64,000 nt of DNA from an uncultured Helicobacter sp. (lineage in GTDB: Bacteria; Campylobacterota; Campylobacteria; Campylobacterales; Helicobacteraceae), in the NCBI RefSeq assembly GCF_910577135.1, contig NZ_CAJTLL010000007.1, forward strand, positions 44,899 through 108,898, given 5' to 3'. Shown in pieces: positions 45,448 through 54,781 of the stretch. The position numbers and the translations under genes were made by a program. Position 1 is the stretch's first letter. Each line of letters starts with the position of its first letter. The notes below the pieces were generated by a model, which was not told where the DNA came from, made no database searches, and worked only from the letters and a program-made list of their open reading frames with translations.

Positions 45448-46007
45448 AAGCCGAATTTAACGCACATTTACAAAGCGCACAAAAAATTTTTTCTCTCACA
45501 GCAGAGTTGCAAAAAGCCGCTACATTACTTACGCAATGTTTAGAAAAAGGCGGGAAGATTCTCATCTGTGGCAATGGTGGGTCTGCCGCTGATGCACAGC
45601 ATTTTGCTGCAGAGCTTACAGGACGCTATAAACAAGAACGCAAAGGCTTGGCGGGTATCGCGCTAAGTGTGGATACTTCCGCGCTTACGGCTATTGGCAA
45701 TGACTATGGCTTTGAATATGTATTTTCACGTCAAGTAGAAGCCCTCGCGCAAAAGGGCGATGTTTTTTTTGGTATTTCTACAAGTGGTAATTCCGCTAAT
45801 GTGTTAAATGCTGCACAAGTAGCACGTAATATGGGTTGTGCCATTATAGGATTAAGCGGACGCGATGGAGGGAAGCTTAATGATATGAGTGATATTAATC
45901 TTATTATGCCTGATAATGATACGCCCAGAATCCAAGAGTTACATATTTTAGTCATACATATTTTATGTGATATTATCGAACGCAATTGTATGAGTAGAGG
46001 GGCATAA
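45432..46007 (+). CDS. gmhA: phosphoheptose isomerase
   Basis: 191 residues, SIS-domain protein. [20 protein letters not shown] (about 48-67) and the second substrate loop STSGNSANV are intact. Converts sedoheptulose-7-phosphate to heptose-7-phosphate, the entry step of the pathway. Overlaps hldE, and its stop overlaps the next start (TAATG). Confidence 0.95.
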   Translation: MQKLIEAEFNAHLQSAQKIFSLTAELQKAATLLTQCLEKGGKILICGNGGSAADAQHFAAELTGRYKQERKGLAGIALSVDTSALTAIGNDYGFEYVFSRQVEALAQKGDVFFGISTSGNSANVLNAAQVARNMGCAIIGLSGRDGGKLNDMSDINLIMPDNDTPRIQELHILVIHILCDIIERNCMSRGA

Positions 46008-46657
46008 TGCTCCTCCCTAAGACATTGCATACTTTGCAAAACACTCAAAAAGCAGTTATTAAAGAGACTTTGCAAGATGCACTTTATGAATCTGGCATTC
46101 ACACGAGACTTTTAGATATAGTCTTTGGACATTATTTTATTTATACGCTTTTAAGCGATGGTATCCTCACACCTGTATTTTTATATGAAAATTGTATTAG
46201 CTATAAGCAGTCGCAAGCCTATGGGTTACCCAAACTGCATTTTTGTATGTGTGATGAGATACAAAATAATTTTAATCTAGTAAATAGAGCTCAAACACTC
46301 TCAAACCGCCACTATATCGCTAAGATAGCTAAGAAAAATGCTTTTAATGTAAGCATTAAGCAGGGTATGAGTGAAGTAGCATTTTATAATGATTATCCGC
46401 TTGAACTTTGCCCAATGTGTAAGTATATTTTACAACAAATGCGTGAAGGAGAGGTGATTAATAGCACATTGAGTGTTTATGTGTTTTCTCACCAGTGGTT
46501 AGAGCTTTTAGAATCTAATGCCTCTATTAGACAAAAAGAACTTATCGCTTTGCAAAATGCCAATCTCCTTTGCTACAAATGTAAAAGTTTTATCGATATT
46601 GATTCTTCAGTATGGATACACATTAATAAGGGGATTCTCAAAATCTGCTGTTGTTAA
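46007..46657 (+). CDS. cysteine-rich hypothetical protein
   Basis: 216 residues, starting on the gmhA stop codon (TAATG). No signal peptide. Cysteine pairs are LCPMCKYIL (about 138) and LCYKCKSF (about 185), spaced about 47 residues apart, which suggests a zinc ribbon or an iron-sulfur site; a C-terminal CCC follows. The N-terminal half has no recognisable motif. Possibly co-expressed with the heptose genes, but the next gene (an iron-sulfur activase) is an equally plausible partner. Confidence 0.65.
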   Translation: MLLPKTLHTLQNTQKAVIKETLQDALYESGIHTRLLDIVFGHYFIYTLLSDGILTPVFLYENCISYKQSQAYGLPKLHFCMCDEIQNNFNLVNRAQTLSNRHYIAKIAKKNAFNVSIKQGMSEVAFYNDYPLELCPMCKYILQQMREGEVINSTLSVYVFSHQWLELLESNASIRQKELIALQNANLLCYKCKSFIDIDSSVWIHINKGILKICCC

Positions 46658-46707
46658 TTTTTTTCTTGTATTATGGGACCTTTTAAGATTTCACTCAGGC
46701 AGGATTT

Positions 46708-49700
46708 ATGAGCTTAACATTAGGTATTGATATAGGAAGCACAACAGCAAAAGTCGCGCTAATGGATAATGATGAAATTATCTTTCAATCTTATGAGAGG
46801 CATTATTCAAAAGTGCGTGAAAAAAGCATAGAGATCGTGCAAAAAATCACTGATATAGTCGGTGATAGGGAGCTTAAAGTAGCCATTTCTGGTTCTGCTG
46901 GATTTGGTATTTGCAAAGCAAGTGGGATTGATTTTGTGCAAGAGGTCTTTGCCACTGCTACAGCAGTCAAGCATCTTGTGTCTGATGCCGATGCGGTAAT
47001 TGAGCTAGGCGGAGAAGATGCAAAGATTATATTTCTCACAGGTGGCACAGAGGAACGTATGAATGGCTCGTGTGCAGGTGGGACAGGTGCGTTTATCGAC
47101 CAAATGGTAACGCTTCTAGCAGTTACCCCACAAGAGTTTGACGCTCTCTCGCTTCAATGCCAAAAAATCTATCCTGTGGCTTCACGTTGTGGTGTGTTTG
47201 CCAAAACTGATGTGCAACCACTTTTGAATCAAGGTGTGAATAAAGAGGATATTAGCGCGAGTATCTTTCAAGCGGTAGTGGATCAAACTATCACAGGATT
47301 AGCGCAAGGGCGCAAGATTGAGGGCAAGATTCTGTTCCTTGGAGGACCACTCTTTTATTATAAAGGTTTGCAGGAGCGATTTGCCAAAACGCTTAAACTT
47401 GATGAAGAGCACGCCATTTTCCCTGATTTCGCACAATATGCAGTAGCCATTGGCGTTTCGCTTGAAGCGCGCAATTTAGAGAAAACTTATACTTGCGCCT
47501 CACTGATTGCAGCATTAGAGTCAAGTAAAAAGGCTGCTTCGACAAATAAATATCTTGAACCTCTTTTTGCTTCAAGTGCCGATTATGATGCTTTTATCGC
47601 GCGACACGAGAGTGCAAATGTAGAGGAAATAGACATTGAGAAAGCCTATGAGGCAAATAATTATCAAAAAATTGATGTTTATATTGGCATAGATTGTGGT
47701 AGCACAACAACAAAGCTTGTAATGCTCGATAATAACAATGCAATTGTGTATCAATACTACAATTCTAATAAGGGCAATCCCGTAGAAGTGATTTCCTCTC
47801 AACTCAACTACATTTATACGCATTTTGGTGATAAGATTCACATTAAAGGCAGTGCGGTTACAGGCTATGGGGAAGAGCTTATAAAGGCTGCATTTACCCT
47901 TGATTCAGGGCTTGTGGAGACAATGGCGCATTTAAAGGCTGCTAAGCATTTTAATCCTAAGGTAGATTTTATCATCGATATTGGCGGACAGGATATGAAA
48001 TGCTTTTATATCAAAAATCAAACTATTGATTCTATTATGCTTAATGAAGCGTGTAGCTCTGGATGCGGGAGCTTCATTGAGACGTTTGCAAAATCAATGG
48101 GATATGATATACAGACTTTTTCAAAGTTAGGATTGGAATCTAAGCACCCTGTGGAGCTAGGCAGTCGTTGTACGGTGTTTATGAATAGCTCGGTTAAAGA
48201 AGCGCAAAAAGAGGGCGCAAGTATTGAGGATATTAGCGCAGGGCTATCTATGAGTGTGGTAAAAAACGCCATCTATAAAGTGATACGCGCTCGTGATGCA
48301 GATGATTTAGGGAAGCAAATTGTTGTGCAAGGTGGGACATTCCTCAATAACGCGGTGTTAAGGAGCTTTGAGAAAGAAATCGGTAGGGAAGTGGTGCGTC
48401 CTAAGATTAGTGGCTTAATGGGTGCATTTGGCGCGGCATTATACGCTAAGGCTTTGGGCTTAGAGCATTCTACTACGATGAATAAAGAAGAACTATCGTC
48501 ATTTAAGCATACTGCAACAGCAAGTGTGTGCAAGATTTGTGGTAATAACTGCCAACTAACCATTAATCGCTTTGGCGAGGGTAAAAAGTTTATTTCGGGC
48601 AATCGCTGTGATAAGCCTTTGGGATTCAAAAAATTGCTTTTCTTGCCTAATCTCTATGATTACAAGCTCAATAAACTCAAATCTCTCTGTGCGTATGAAA
48701 ATATGGATAAATCACATCTTACAAAGGGAAAAATTGGCATTCCTTTAGGGCTTAATATGTATGAGAATCTCCCATTTTGGCATACTTTGCTTAGTGAGCT
48801 AGGCTATGAAGTGGTGGTTTCTGATGTTAGCACACGTAAAACCTTTGCCATAGGGCAGCATACTATTCCTAGTGATACGGTGTGCTATCCTGCTAAATTA
48901 TTGCACGGACATATTGAAAACCTCCTCAAAAAAGGCGTGGATAAAATCTTTTATCCCTGTATGAGTTATAGTTTTGCAGGTGATGAGAAGCATAAAGATA
49001 CTAGTACAAATAGCTACAACTGCCCTGTAGTTGCGTATTATCCCGAGCTTTTGAATGCCAATGTCGATAAATTACGTGAAGTGCAATTTTTCTATCCATA
49101 TTTTGGTTTACATAAAAAAGAGGAGTTTAAGAAAAAAGGCTTTGAATTTTTCAAAAAAGATCTAAACGTTGATAAAAAAGCATTCTTACAAGCGGTTAAT
49201 AAAGCCTATGAGGTGCGCGATGAATGGTTGAGTGATATTAAAGAGCAGGGGGAAAAGGCATTGCAGTTTGCCCGAGCAAATAAGCTTAAAGCTATTGTGC
49301 TATGCGGACGTCCATATCACATTGACCCAGAAATCAATCACGGCATTGATAAGCTTATTAACTCTTTGGGGCTTGTCGTGCTAAGTGAGGATAGTGTAGG
49401 GCATTTAGCAGAAGCGGGAGAACTTCACATTCTTAATCAATGGAGCTATCATTCACGACTTTATAATGCTGCTGCCTTTGTGAGCTGTGATGATAATTTA
49501 GAGTTAGTGCAGTTAGTGAGCTTTGGCTGTGGGATAGATTCCATCACTACTGATGAAGTGCGTGAGATTTTAGAATCTCACGGAAAATTCTACACACAGC
49601 TTAAAATCGATGAAATCAGTAATCTAGGTGCGGTAAAGATCAGAATCCGCTCTTTGCTTGGTGCTATGGAAGAAAAGCAGGCTCAAAAGAAAGCAAAGGT

Positions 49701-49737
49701 CTTGCTTGGTTCACACCACATACTTGAAAATGCCTAA
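46708..49737 (+). CDS. 2-hydroxyacyl-CoA dehydratase activase-type protein, double ASKHA domain plus DUF2229
   Basis: 1009 residues with AGGA before the ATG. Two BadF/BcrA-type ATPase domains in tandem: the first begins LTLGIDIGSTTAKVALM (about 3-19), the second IGIDCGSTTTKLVML (about 328-342). Each has a cluster cysteine loop (NGSCAGGTGAFIDQM; EACSSGCGSFIETF). A Cys-rich linker CKICGNNCQLTINRF (about 609) leads to a C-terminal DUF2229-like region with DTVCYPAKLLHGHIENLL and LCGRPYHIDPEINHGIDKLI. Such ATPases reduce a partner 2-hydroxyacyl-CoA dehydratase or double-cubane protein at very low potential. The usual C-terminal dehydratase-like part is encoded by the next gene. Confidence 0.82.
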   Translation: MSLTLGIDIGSTTAKVALMDNDEIIFQSYERHYSKVREKSIEIVQKITDIVGDRELKVAISGSAGFGICKASGIDFVQEVFATATAVKHLVSDADAVIELGGEDAKIIFLTGGTEERMNGSCAGGTGAFIDQMVTLLAVTPQEFDALSLQCQKIYPVASRCGVFAKTDVQPLLNQGVNKEDISASIFQAVVDQTITGLAQGRKIEGKILFLGGPLFYYKGLQERFAKTLKLDEEHAIFPDFAQYAVAIGVSLEARNLEKTYTCASLIAALESSKKAASTNKYLEPLFASSADYDAFIARHESANVEEIDIEKAYEANNYQKIDVYIGIDCGSTTTKLVMLDNNNAIVYQYYNSNKGNPVEVISSQLNYIYTHFGDKIHIKGSAVTGYGEELIKAAFTLDSGLVETMAHLKAAKHFNPKVDFIIDIGGQDMKCFYIKNQTIDSIMLNEACSSGCGSFIETFAKSMGYDIQTFSKLGLESKHPVELGSRCTVFMNSSVKEAQKEGASIEDISAGLSMSVVKNAIYKVIRARDADDLGKQIVVQGGTFLNNAVLRSFEKEIGREVVRPKISGLMGAFGAALYAKALGLEHSTTMNKEELSSFKHTATASVCKICGNNCQLTINRFGEGKKFISGNRCDKPLGFKKLLFLPNLYDYKLNKLKSLCAYENMDKSHLTKGKIGIPLGLNMYENLPFWHTLLSELGYEVVVSDVSTRKTFAIGQHTIPSDTVCYPAKLLHGHIENLLKKGVDKIFYPCMSYSFAGDEKHKDTSTNSYNCPVVAYYPELLNANVDKLREVQFFYPYFGLHKKEEFKKKGFEFFKKDLNVDKKAFLQAVNKAYEVRDEWLSDIKEQGEKALQFARANKLKAIVLCGRPYHIDPEINHGIDKLINSLGLVVLSEDSVGHLAEAGELHILNQWSYHSRLYNAAAFVSCDDNLELVQLVSFGCGIDSITTDEVREILESHGKFYTQLKIDEISNLGAVKIRIRSLLGAMEEKQAQKKAKVLLGSHHILENA

Positions 49738-49758
49738 TTTAATTTCAAAGGATAGTCT

Positions 49759-51096
49759 ATGACACAAAAAATGACACCACATATCAATTCTTGGCAAAGC
49801 CCTGATACTCAATCGCTCATCATTAAGCCAGAAAATAAAAGAGAACTTAAACGCGTCCCCTTCACCGCGGAGATGAAGGAAACACACACGATATTAGTGC
49901 CTATGATGTTGCCCATACATTTTCAATTACTTGTAAATATCTTGCATTTGCACGGATATAAGGCTGAATTGCTACATAACGATGGAAAAGGCGTAGTAGA
50001 TGAGGGATTACGCAATGTGCATAATGATACTTGCTATCCTGCCTTGCTTGTTATTGGGCAGATGATTGACGCACTTAAAAGTGGTAAATGGGATTTGGAT
50101 AAGGTCGCTTTGCTTATCACGCAAACAGGTGGAGGTTGTCGAGCAAGTAATTATATTTATTTATTGCGTAAGGCACTCAACAAAGCTGGGTTTGGTAATA
50201 TCCCTGTGATTTCACTTAATTTTAGCGGGTTAGAATCCAATCAAGGTTTTAGCGTTACCCGTCCTATGTTGCAAAACTTCCTCAATGCTATTTTATATGG
50301 GGATTTGTTAATGCATATTGCTAATCAAACACGGGCTTATGAGAAAAATAAAGGCGATACGGATGCGATGGTGGATAAATGGGTGCGTCGTATTACCACA
50401 GAGGGCACGAATGAGGGTTTAAAAAAATATAGTGTTTTAAAAAAAGATTTAAAGCTTATTTTAGATGATTTTGCCTCAATTCCTAGGGATTCTAAGCAAA
50501 AGGTACGTGTAGGTATTGTAGGTGAGATTTATATTAAATTTTCTCCACTAGGAAATAATAATTTGGAAGACTTCCTTTTGAATGAGGATTGTGAGGTCGT
50601 AATACCTGGATTCTTAGATTTTTGCCTCTATTGCGTGAATGATACGATTGTGGGAAATAAAATGTATGGTGGCACTTTTGTAGAGTCTCTCATTTACCGC
50701 GTGGTGTATTGGTTCTTTGCCAATAAGCAATTAGATATGATTAAGATTATTAAGAAGCACGGCGTATTTAGAGCTCCTGCGCCTTTCAAGCATACTAAGA
50801 AACTTGCTGATGGCTATGTATCTCAAGCAATGAGTATGGGTGAGGGGTGGCTACTCACTGCTGAAATGCTCGAACTTATTGAACAAGGAGTAGAAAATAT
50901 CGTTTGCACTCAGCCTTTTGGTTGTCTGCCTAATCACATTGTGGGACGTGGTATGATGAAGGTTATCAAAGAGGGCAATCCTCAAAGCAATATTGTATCT
51001 ATTGACTATGATCCGGGCGCGACAAAAGTTAATCAAGAAAACCGCATAAAACTTATGCTAAGCAATGCGAAAAAAGCATACCTAGCAAATGCTTAA
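49759..51096 (+). CDS. 2-hydroxyacyl-CoA dehydratase-like (HgdB-type) protein
   Basis: 445 residues, 21 nt after the activase-like gene, with AAAGGAT before the ATG. Reads like the C-terminal part of the large activase-related fusions: NVHNDTCYPALLVIGQM (about 90), TQTGGGCRASNYIYLLRK (about 120), VGIVGEIYIKFSPLGNNNLE (about 252), and VCTQPFGCLPNHIVGRG (about 382). The conserved cysteines are candidates for a cluster. The substrate is unknown; amino-acid fermentation and redox-driven dehydration are possible, but neither is shown. Confidence 0.78.
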   Translation: MTQKMTPHINSWQSPDTQSLIIKPENKRELKRVPFTAEMKETHTILVPMMLPIHFQLLVNILHLHGYKAELLHNDGKGVVDEGLRNVHNDTCYPALLVIGQMIDALKSGKWDLDKVALLITQTGGGCRASNYIYLLRKALNKAGFGNIPVISLNFSGLESNQGFSVTRPMLQNFLNAILYGDLLMHIANQTRAYEKNKGDTDAMVDKWVRRITTEGTNEGLKKYSVLKKDLKLILDDFASIPRDSKQKVRVGIVGEIYIKFSPLGNNNLEDFLLNEDCEVVIPGFLDFCLYCVNDTIVGNKMYGGTFVESLIYRVVYWFFANKQLDMIKIIKKHGVFRAPAPFKHTKKLADGYVSQAMSMGEGWLLTAEMLELIEQGVENIVCTQPFGCLPNHIVGRGMMKVIKEGNPQSNIVSIDYDPGATKVNQENRIKLMLSNAKKAYLANA

Positions 51097-51548
51097 TTTT
51101 ATAAGGAATTAGATACTCTCTTGTTGAGGTTTGATAGTGAGACTATTGTAAGAAAGCAGTTTGTTTAGATGCCTATTTACTTTGTTTCATAACATCGGTG
51201 GAAGTGAGTAAAAATCTAGTAAAACCCTGTTTTTAACATTCTTTATACTAAATGATAGCTAACAAGAAAAGCAGTTAGGTTTGCTAAAATTATGAGGCAG
51301 CGTAATTCAAGTAGCTAGGAGCATCTCTTTGTTCTTGTTAGTTTATTTTGTTATAAAAGAAATTTGAAATATTACTAGGTAAAAATGCACTAGGCAGTTT
51401 TGTCAAAAAACATACTATTTTTTAAAAGCTTGTGCTAAAATTTAATGTATTTTTTAGTATACTTTTTTCTAATTTTTATGTGCTCAAATAATTATTGATT
51501 ACACACAATTATCATCTCTTAAACTATAAAACTAAAGGAGTTTGCTCT
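51097..51548. other. intergenic region upstream of tandem nhaA
   Basis: 452 bp, AT-rich. Two TGCTAAAAT extended -10-like elements are present (near 51279 and at 51433-51441); the second is the more likely nhaA promoter, 108 nt before its ATG. No gene or hairpin of note. Confidence 0.5.
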
Positions 51549-53075
51549 ATGCTAGAGGCAACCATTACGCCCAGCCGACATTCGTATGTAAAAGACAAGT
51601 TGCAAGAGGGCTTAAATCGCTTTATTACACACGAGTCGTTCGGGGGGATTCTACTCGCTTTTTGTGTGATAGCCGCAATGCTTGTAGCAAATTCCTCTTA
51701 TGCTGATTTGTATTTTGAATTTTTTCGTAGTGAGTTTGGGGCATTTTTTGGTGATTCTGTCTTTAAAATGAGTTTGCAGGAATTTATCAATGATGTGTTG
51801 ATGTCTTTTTTCTTTTTGCTTGTGGGATTAGAAATGAAACGTGAAATGCTCTATGGGGAACTTGCGGGATTCAAAAAAGTGAGTTTTTCTTTTCTTGCGG
51901 CATTTGGTGGCATTGTTTGTCCGGTAATGATTTATTTGTATTTTAATAGTGACACAGCCTATCAGCACGGCTTTGGCGTGGCTATGAGCACGGATACTGC
52001 CTTTGCACTCGGGCTTATTATGTTGCTTGGCGATAAAGTGCCTAAGATTCTCAAAATTTTTCTTGTAACGCTTGCTGTGGCTGATGACTTAGGGGCAATT
52101 TCTGTAATTGCTATTTTTTATTCTGATAATATTAGTATGCAGTGGATTTATCTTTCATTGTTGCTTATAGGGGTGCTTATTTATCTTAATTATCGTGATA
52201 CCAAATATCTATCTCTGTATTTTTTAGTAGGTATTTTGTTGTGGATTTGTGTGCATCATAGTGGGATTCACGTAACTATTGCTGCGGTGATTTTAGCTAT
52301 GGCAATCCCGGGAAGAACACGTGTGAATAGACGATATTTTATCAATATGCTAAAAGAGTTCGATAAGATGAAAGTAGCCACAAATGGCTGGGACGATATT
52401 CTTCACGCTAAAGAAGTTGAAAAAATGGGTTTTTGGAAAGGAAGCTTAAAAAATATTAAAAATTTTATATTCGCTCAAGATGTGGAAAAAAAGATTGATA
52501 TGGCAAAAACTTCACAATTAGTGCATATGCTTGATACCATAGGTACTTACTCGCGCTATGCGCAAAATCCACTTATACGGCTTGAAATGGCATTGCAGCC
52601 TTTATGTGCATATTTTTTTGTACCGCTTTTTGCCTTTGCTAATGCAGGAGTATCACTCCATAGTGGCATTGATATTAGTCTTAATAGTGTGATGTTAGGC
52701 ACAATTTTAGGTTTAGTAGTAGGCAAGCCCATAGGTGTACTTCTATTTTGCTTTTTAGGAGAAAAACTCAATCTCGCTACACGTCCAAAAGATCTAAATT
52801 ATGGGCATATTTTGTCAGTAGGTATGATTTCTGGCATTGGCTTTACGATGTCTATGTTTGTCGCAAATCTCGCTTATAAAGATGATATGATGAGTATTGA
52901 TATGTCTAAAATCTCTATTTTAGTAGCAAGTTCAATAGCGGCTATACTTGGGCTTTTGGCAGTATATGTTAGCACGAGAAATCAGCAAGAGCAAGAGGAA
53001 TATATAGAGGAGAATAAAAATCAAAAAATTGAAGATGAGATTCAAAAGCTTAGAGATACGCAAAGTGTCATTTAA
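51549..53075 (+). CDS. nhaA1: Na+/H+ antiporter NhaA (first copy)
   Basis: 508 residues from the ATG at 51549 with AAAGGAG upstream (an in-frame ATG 54 nt earlier lacks one). About 11-12 membrane helices. Ion-binding aspartates in [16 protein letters not shown] (about 192) as in E. coli NhaA D163/D164. Compared with the next copy it has an extra hydrophilic cytoplasmic loop of about 60 residues (about 270-330) between the two halves, and a charged C-terminal tail. Exchanges sodium for protons in the inner membrane. Confidence 0.93.
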   Translation: MLEATITPSRHSYVKDKLQEGLNRFITHESFGGILLAFCVIAAMLVANSSYADLYFEFFRSEFGAFFGDSVFKMSLQEFINDVLMSFFFLLVGLEMKREMLYGELAGFKKVSFSFLAAFGGIVCPVMIYLYFNSDTAYQHGFGVAMSTDTAFALGLIMLLGDKVPKILKIFLVTLAVADDLGAISVIAIFYSDNISMQWIYLSLLLIGVLIYLNYRDTKYLSLYFLVGILLWICVHHSGIHVTIAAVILAMAIPGRTRVNRRYFINMLKEFDKMKVATNGWDDILHAKEVEKMGFWKGSLKNIKNFIFAQDVEKKIDMAKTSQLVHMLDTIGTYSRYAQNPLIRLEMALQPLCAYFFVPLFAFANAGVSLHSGIDISLNSVMLGTILGLVVGKPIGVLLFCFLGEKLNLATRPKDLNYGHILSVGMISGIGFTMSMFVANLAYKDDMMSIDMSKISILVASSIAAILGLLAVYVSTRNQQEQEEYIEENKNQKIEDEIQKLRDTQSVI

Positions 53076-53096
53076 GCCTACAATAAAGGAGTAAAG

Positions 53097-54425
53097 ATGA
53101 AACCTAAACAAAATAGAATTTCACAAGCCTTAAGTAGTTTTATTCGTGCAGAATCTTTTAGTGGTATTTTTCTCTTTTTCTGTGCTGTGAGTGCAATGAT
53201 TGTGGCAAACTCTCCCTTATCGCATTTGTATCACACATTTTGGGAGCAGCCCTTTGGCTTTAGTTTTGCTGGAGGATTCTATGGCTTTAGCATTCACGAT
53301 TGGATTAATGATGTGTTAATGTCAGTTTTCTTCCTTATGGTGGGGCTAGAAATCAAACGTGAAATACTCTTTGGAGATTTATCCGGGTTTCAAAAGGCGG
53401 CTTTTCCGGTTATTGGGGCAATAGGTGGTATGGTCGCACCCGGTATTATTTATTATGCCCTTAATATGGGAACGCCCTCTTATCACGGCTTTGGAATCCC
53501 TATGGCGACAGATATCGCCTTTGCTTTAGGCGTGATTTTACTACTTGGCAAACGAGTGCCTTTAGCCCTCAAAGTATTTTTGGTAACACTTGCTGTGGCC
53601 GATGACTTGGGCGCTATCGCTGTGATTGCAATATTTTATCCCTCGCCTGAAGGTTTGCATTTGATGTATTTAGGTTTAGCCGTAGTGATTATTGTCATTC
53701 TGAGCTTTATGAATCATATCGGTGTGCGTCATTTAGGCGTGTATATCGGTATAGGGATTATATTGTGGTTTTGTGTGCATCATAGTGGGATTCACGCTAC
53801 TATCGCGGCAGTGGCGTTAGCATTTTGTATTCCCGTGAAGCCTAAAATCGAAAGTAAAGAGTTTATTGAAGTCGTGCAGCAAATGATAAAGATTTTTGAG
53901 AGTAAGGACAAAGAGCGCAAAAATATTTTGCTTGATACACAGCAAATGAGTGCTATTGATGAGGCGGGAAGAGATTTTAGCAAGGTGCAAAATCCGCTTT
54001 TGCGTTTAGAACATGCCTTACAGCCTATATGTGCGTTTGTTATTATGCCGCTTTTTGCCTTTGCTAATGCAGGTGTAGATATTCGCGGGGAGGTGAATTT
54101 CCACATCGACCATATTATGCTAGGCATTATGTTTGGGCTTGTTGTGGGTAAGCCTGTGGGGATTTTAGCCCTTACATTTTTATGCGAAAAATGTAAAATC
54201 GCCGCTCGTCCTCACGGTGTATCGTGGAGTCATATTTTTGGCGCAGGAATGCTTGCTGGTATTGGCTTTACAATGTCTATGTTTGTTTCAAACCTTGCCT
54301 TTGATGAAATAGAATCTGCCAATGTGGCAAAAATAGCCATTTTACTTGCCTCAAGTATAGCTGGAATCTTAGGCTCTCTGTATTTGGTAGTAAATCATTT
54401 CATCACAAACAAAGCTAAATCTTAA
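53097..54425 (+). CDS. nhaA2: Na+/H+ antiporter NhaA (second copy)
   Basis: 442 residues, 21 nt after the first copy, AAAGGAG upstream. Same fold with [35 protein letters not shown] and a normal-length interdomain loop. Closely matches the first copy except for the loop and tail, indicating tandem duplication. It directly precedes yajC, as nhaA does in H. pylori as I recall, so this may be the ancestral copy. Confidence 0.94.
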   Translation: MKPKQNRISQALSSFIRAESFSGIFLFFCAVSAMIVANSPLSHLYHTFWEQPFGFSFAGGFYGFSIHDWINDVLMSVFFLMVGLEIKREILFGDLSGFQKAAFPVIGAIGGMVAPGIIYYALNMGTPSYHGFGIPMATDIAFALGVILLLGKRVPLALKVFLVTLAVADDLGAIAVIAIFYPSPEGLHLMYLGLAVVIIVILSFMNHIGVRHLGVYIGIGIILWFCVHHSGIHATIAAVALAFCIPVKPKIESKEFIEVVQQMIKIFESKDKERKNILLDTQQMSAIDEAGRDFSKVQNPLLRLEHALQPICAFVIMPLFAFANAGVDIRGEVNFHIDHIMLGIMFGLVVGKPVGILALTFLCEKCKIAARPHGVSWSHIFGAGMLAGIGFTMSMFVSNLAFDEIESANVAKIAILLASSIAGILGSLYLVVNHFITNKAKS

Positions 54426-54475
54426 CTATTCTAAGATAGAATCAGCCTCTTTATTTTAATCTCAAAGGATTACTT

Positions 54476-54778
54476 ATGCAAGGTCAAGGTGGAATGCAAG
54501 AGACTTTAATGTCATTACTTCCTATCGTATTTTTTATAGCGATTTTCTATCTACTTCTTATTCGCCCGGCAAATGTGAAAAGAAAAAAACATCAAGAGAT
54601 GATTAACGCATTGCAAAAGGGTGATAAGATTATTACCACAGGGGGATTGATTTGTGAGATTGTGAAGCCTGAAAAGACATTTTTTAGTGTGCGCTTAAAT
54701 GATGATACTATTGTTCGTCTCTCTCGTGAGTTCATCGCTTATAAGCTTGATGAGAGCGATACAACCCAAGAATCATAG
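54476..54778 (+). CDS. yajC: preprotein translocase subunit YajC
   Basis: 100 residues. One N-terminal membrane helix (about 10-30) followed by IRPANVKRKKHQEMI and GDKIITTGGLICEI, the conserved YajC pattern. Auxiliary component of the SecDF complex. It lies 3 nt before secD. AAAGGAT lies before the ATG. Confidence 0.93.
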   Translation: MQGQGGMQETLMSLLPIVFFIAIFYLLLIRPANVKRKKHQEMINALQKGDKIITTGGLICEIVKPEKTFFSVRLNDDTIVRLSREFIAYKLDESDTTQES

Positions 54779-54781
54779 TAA

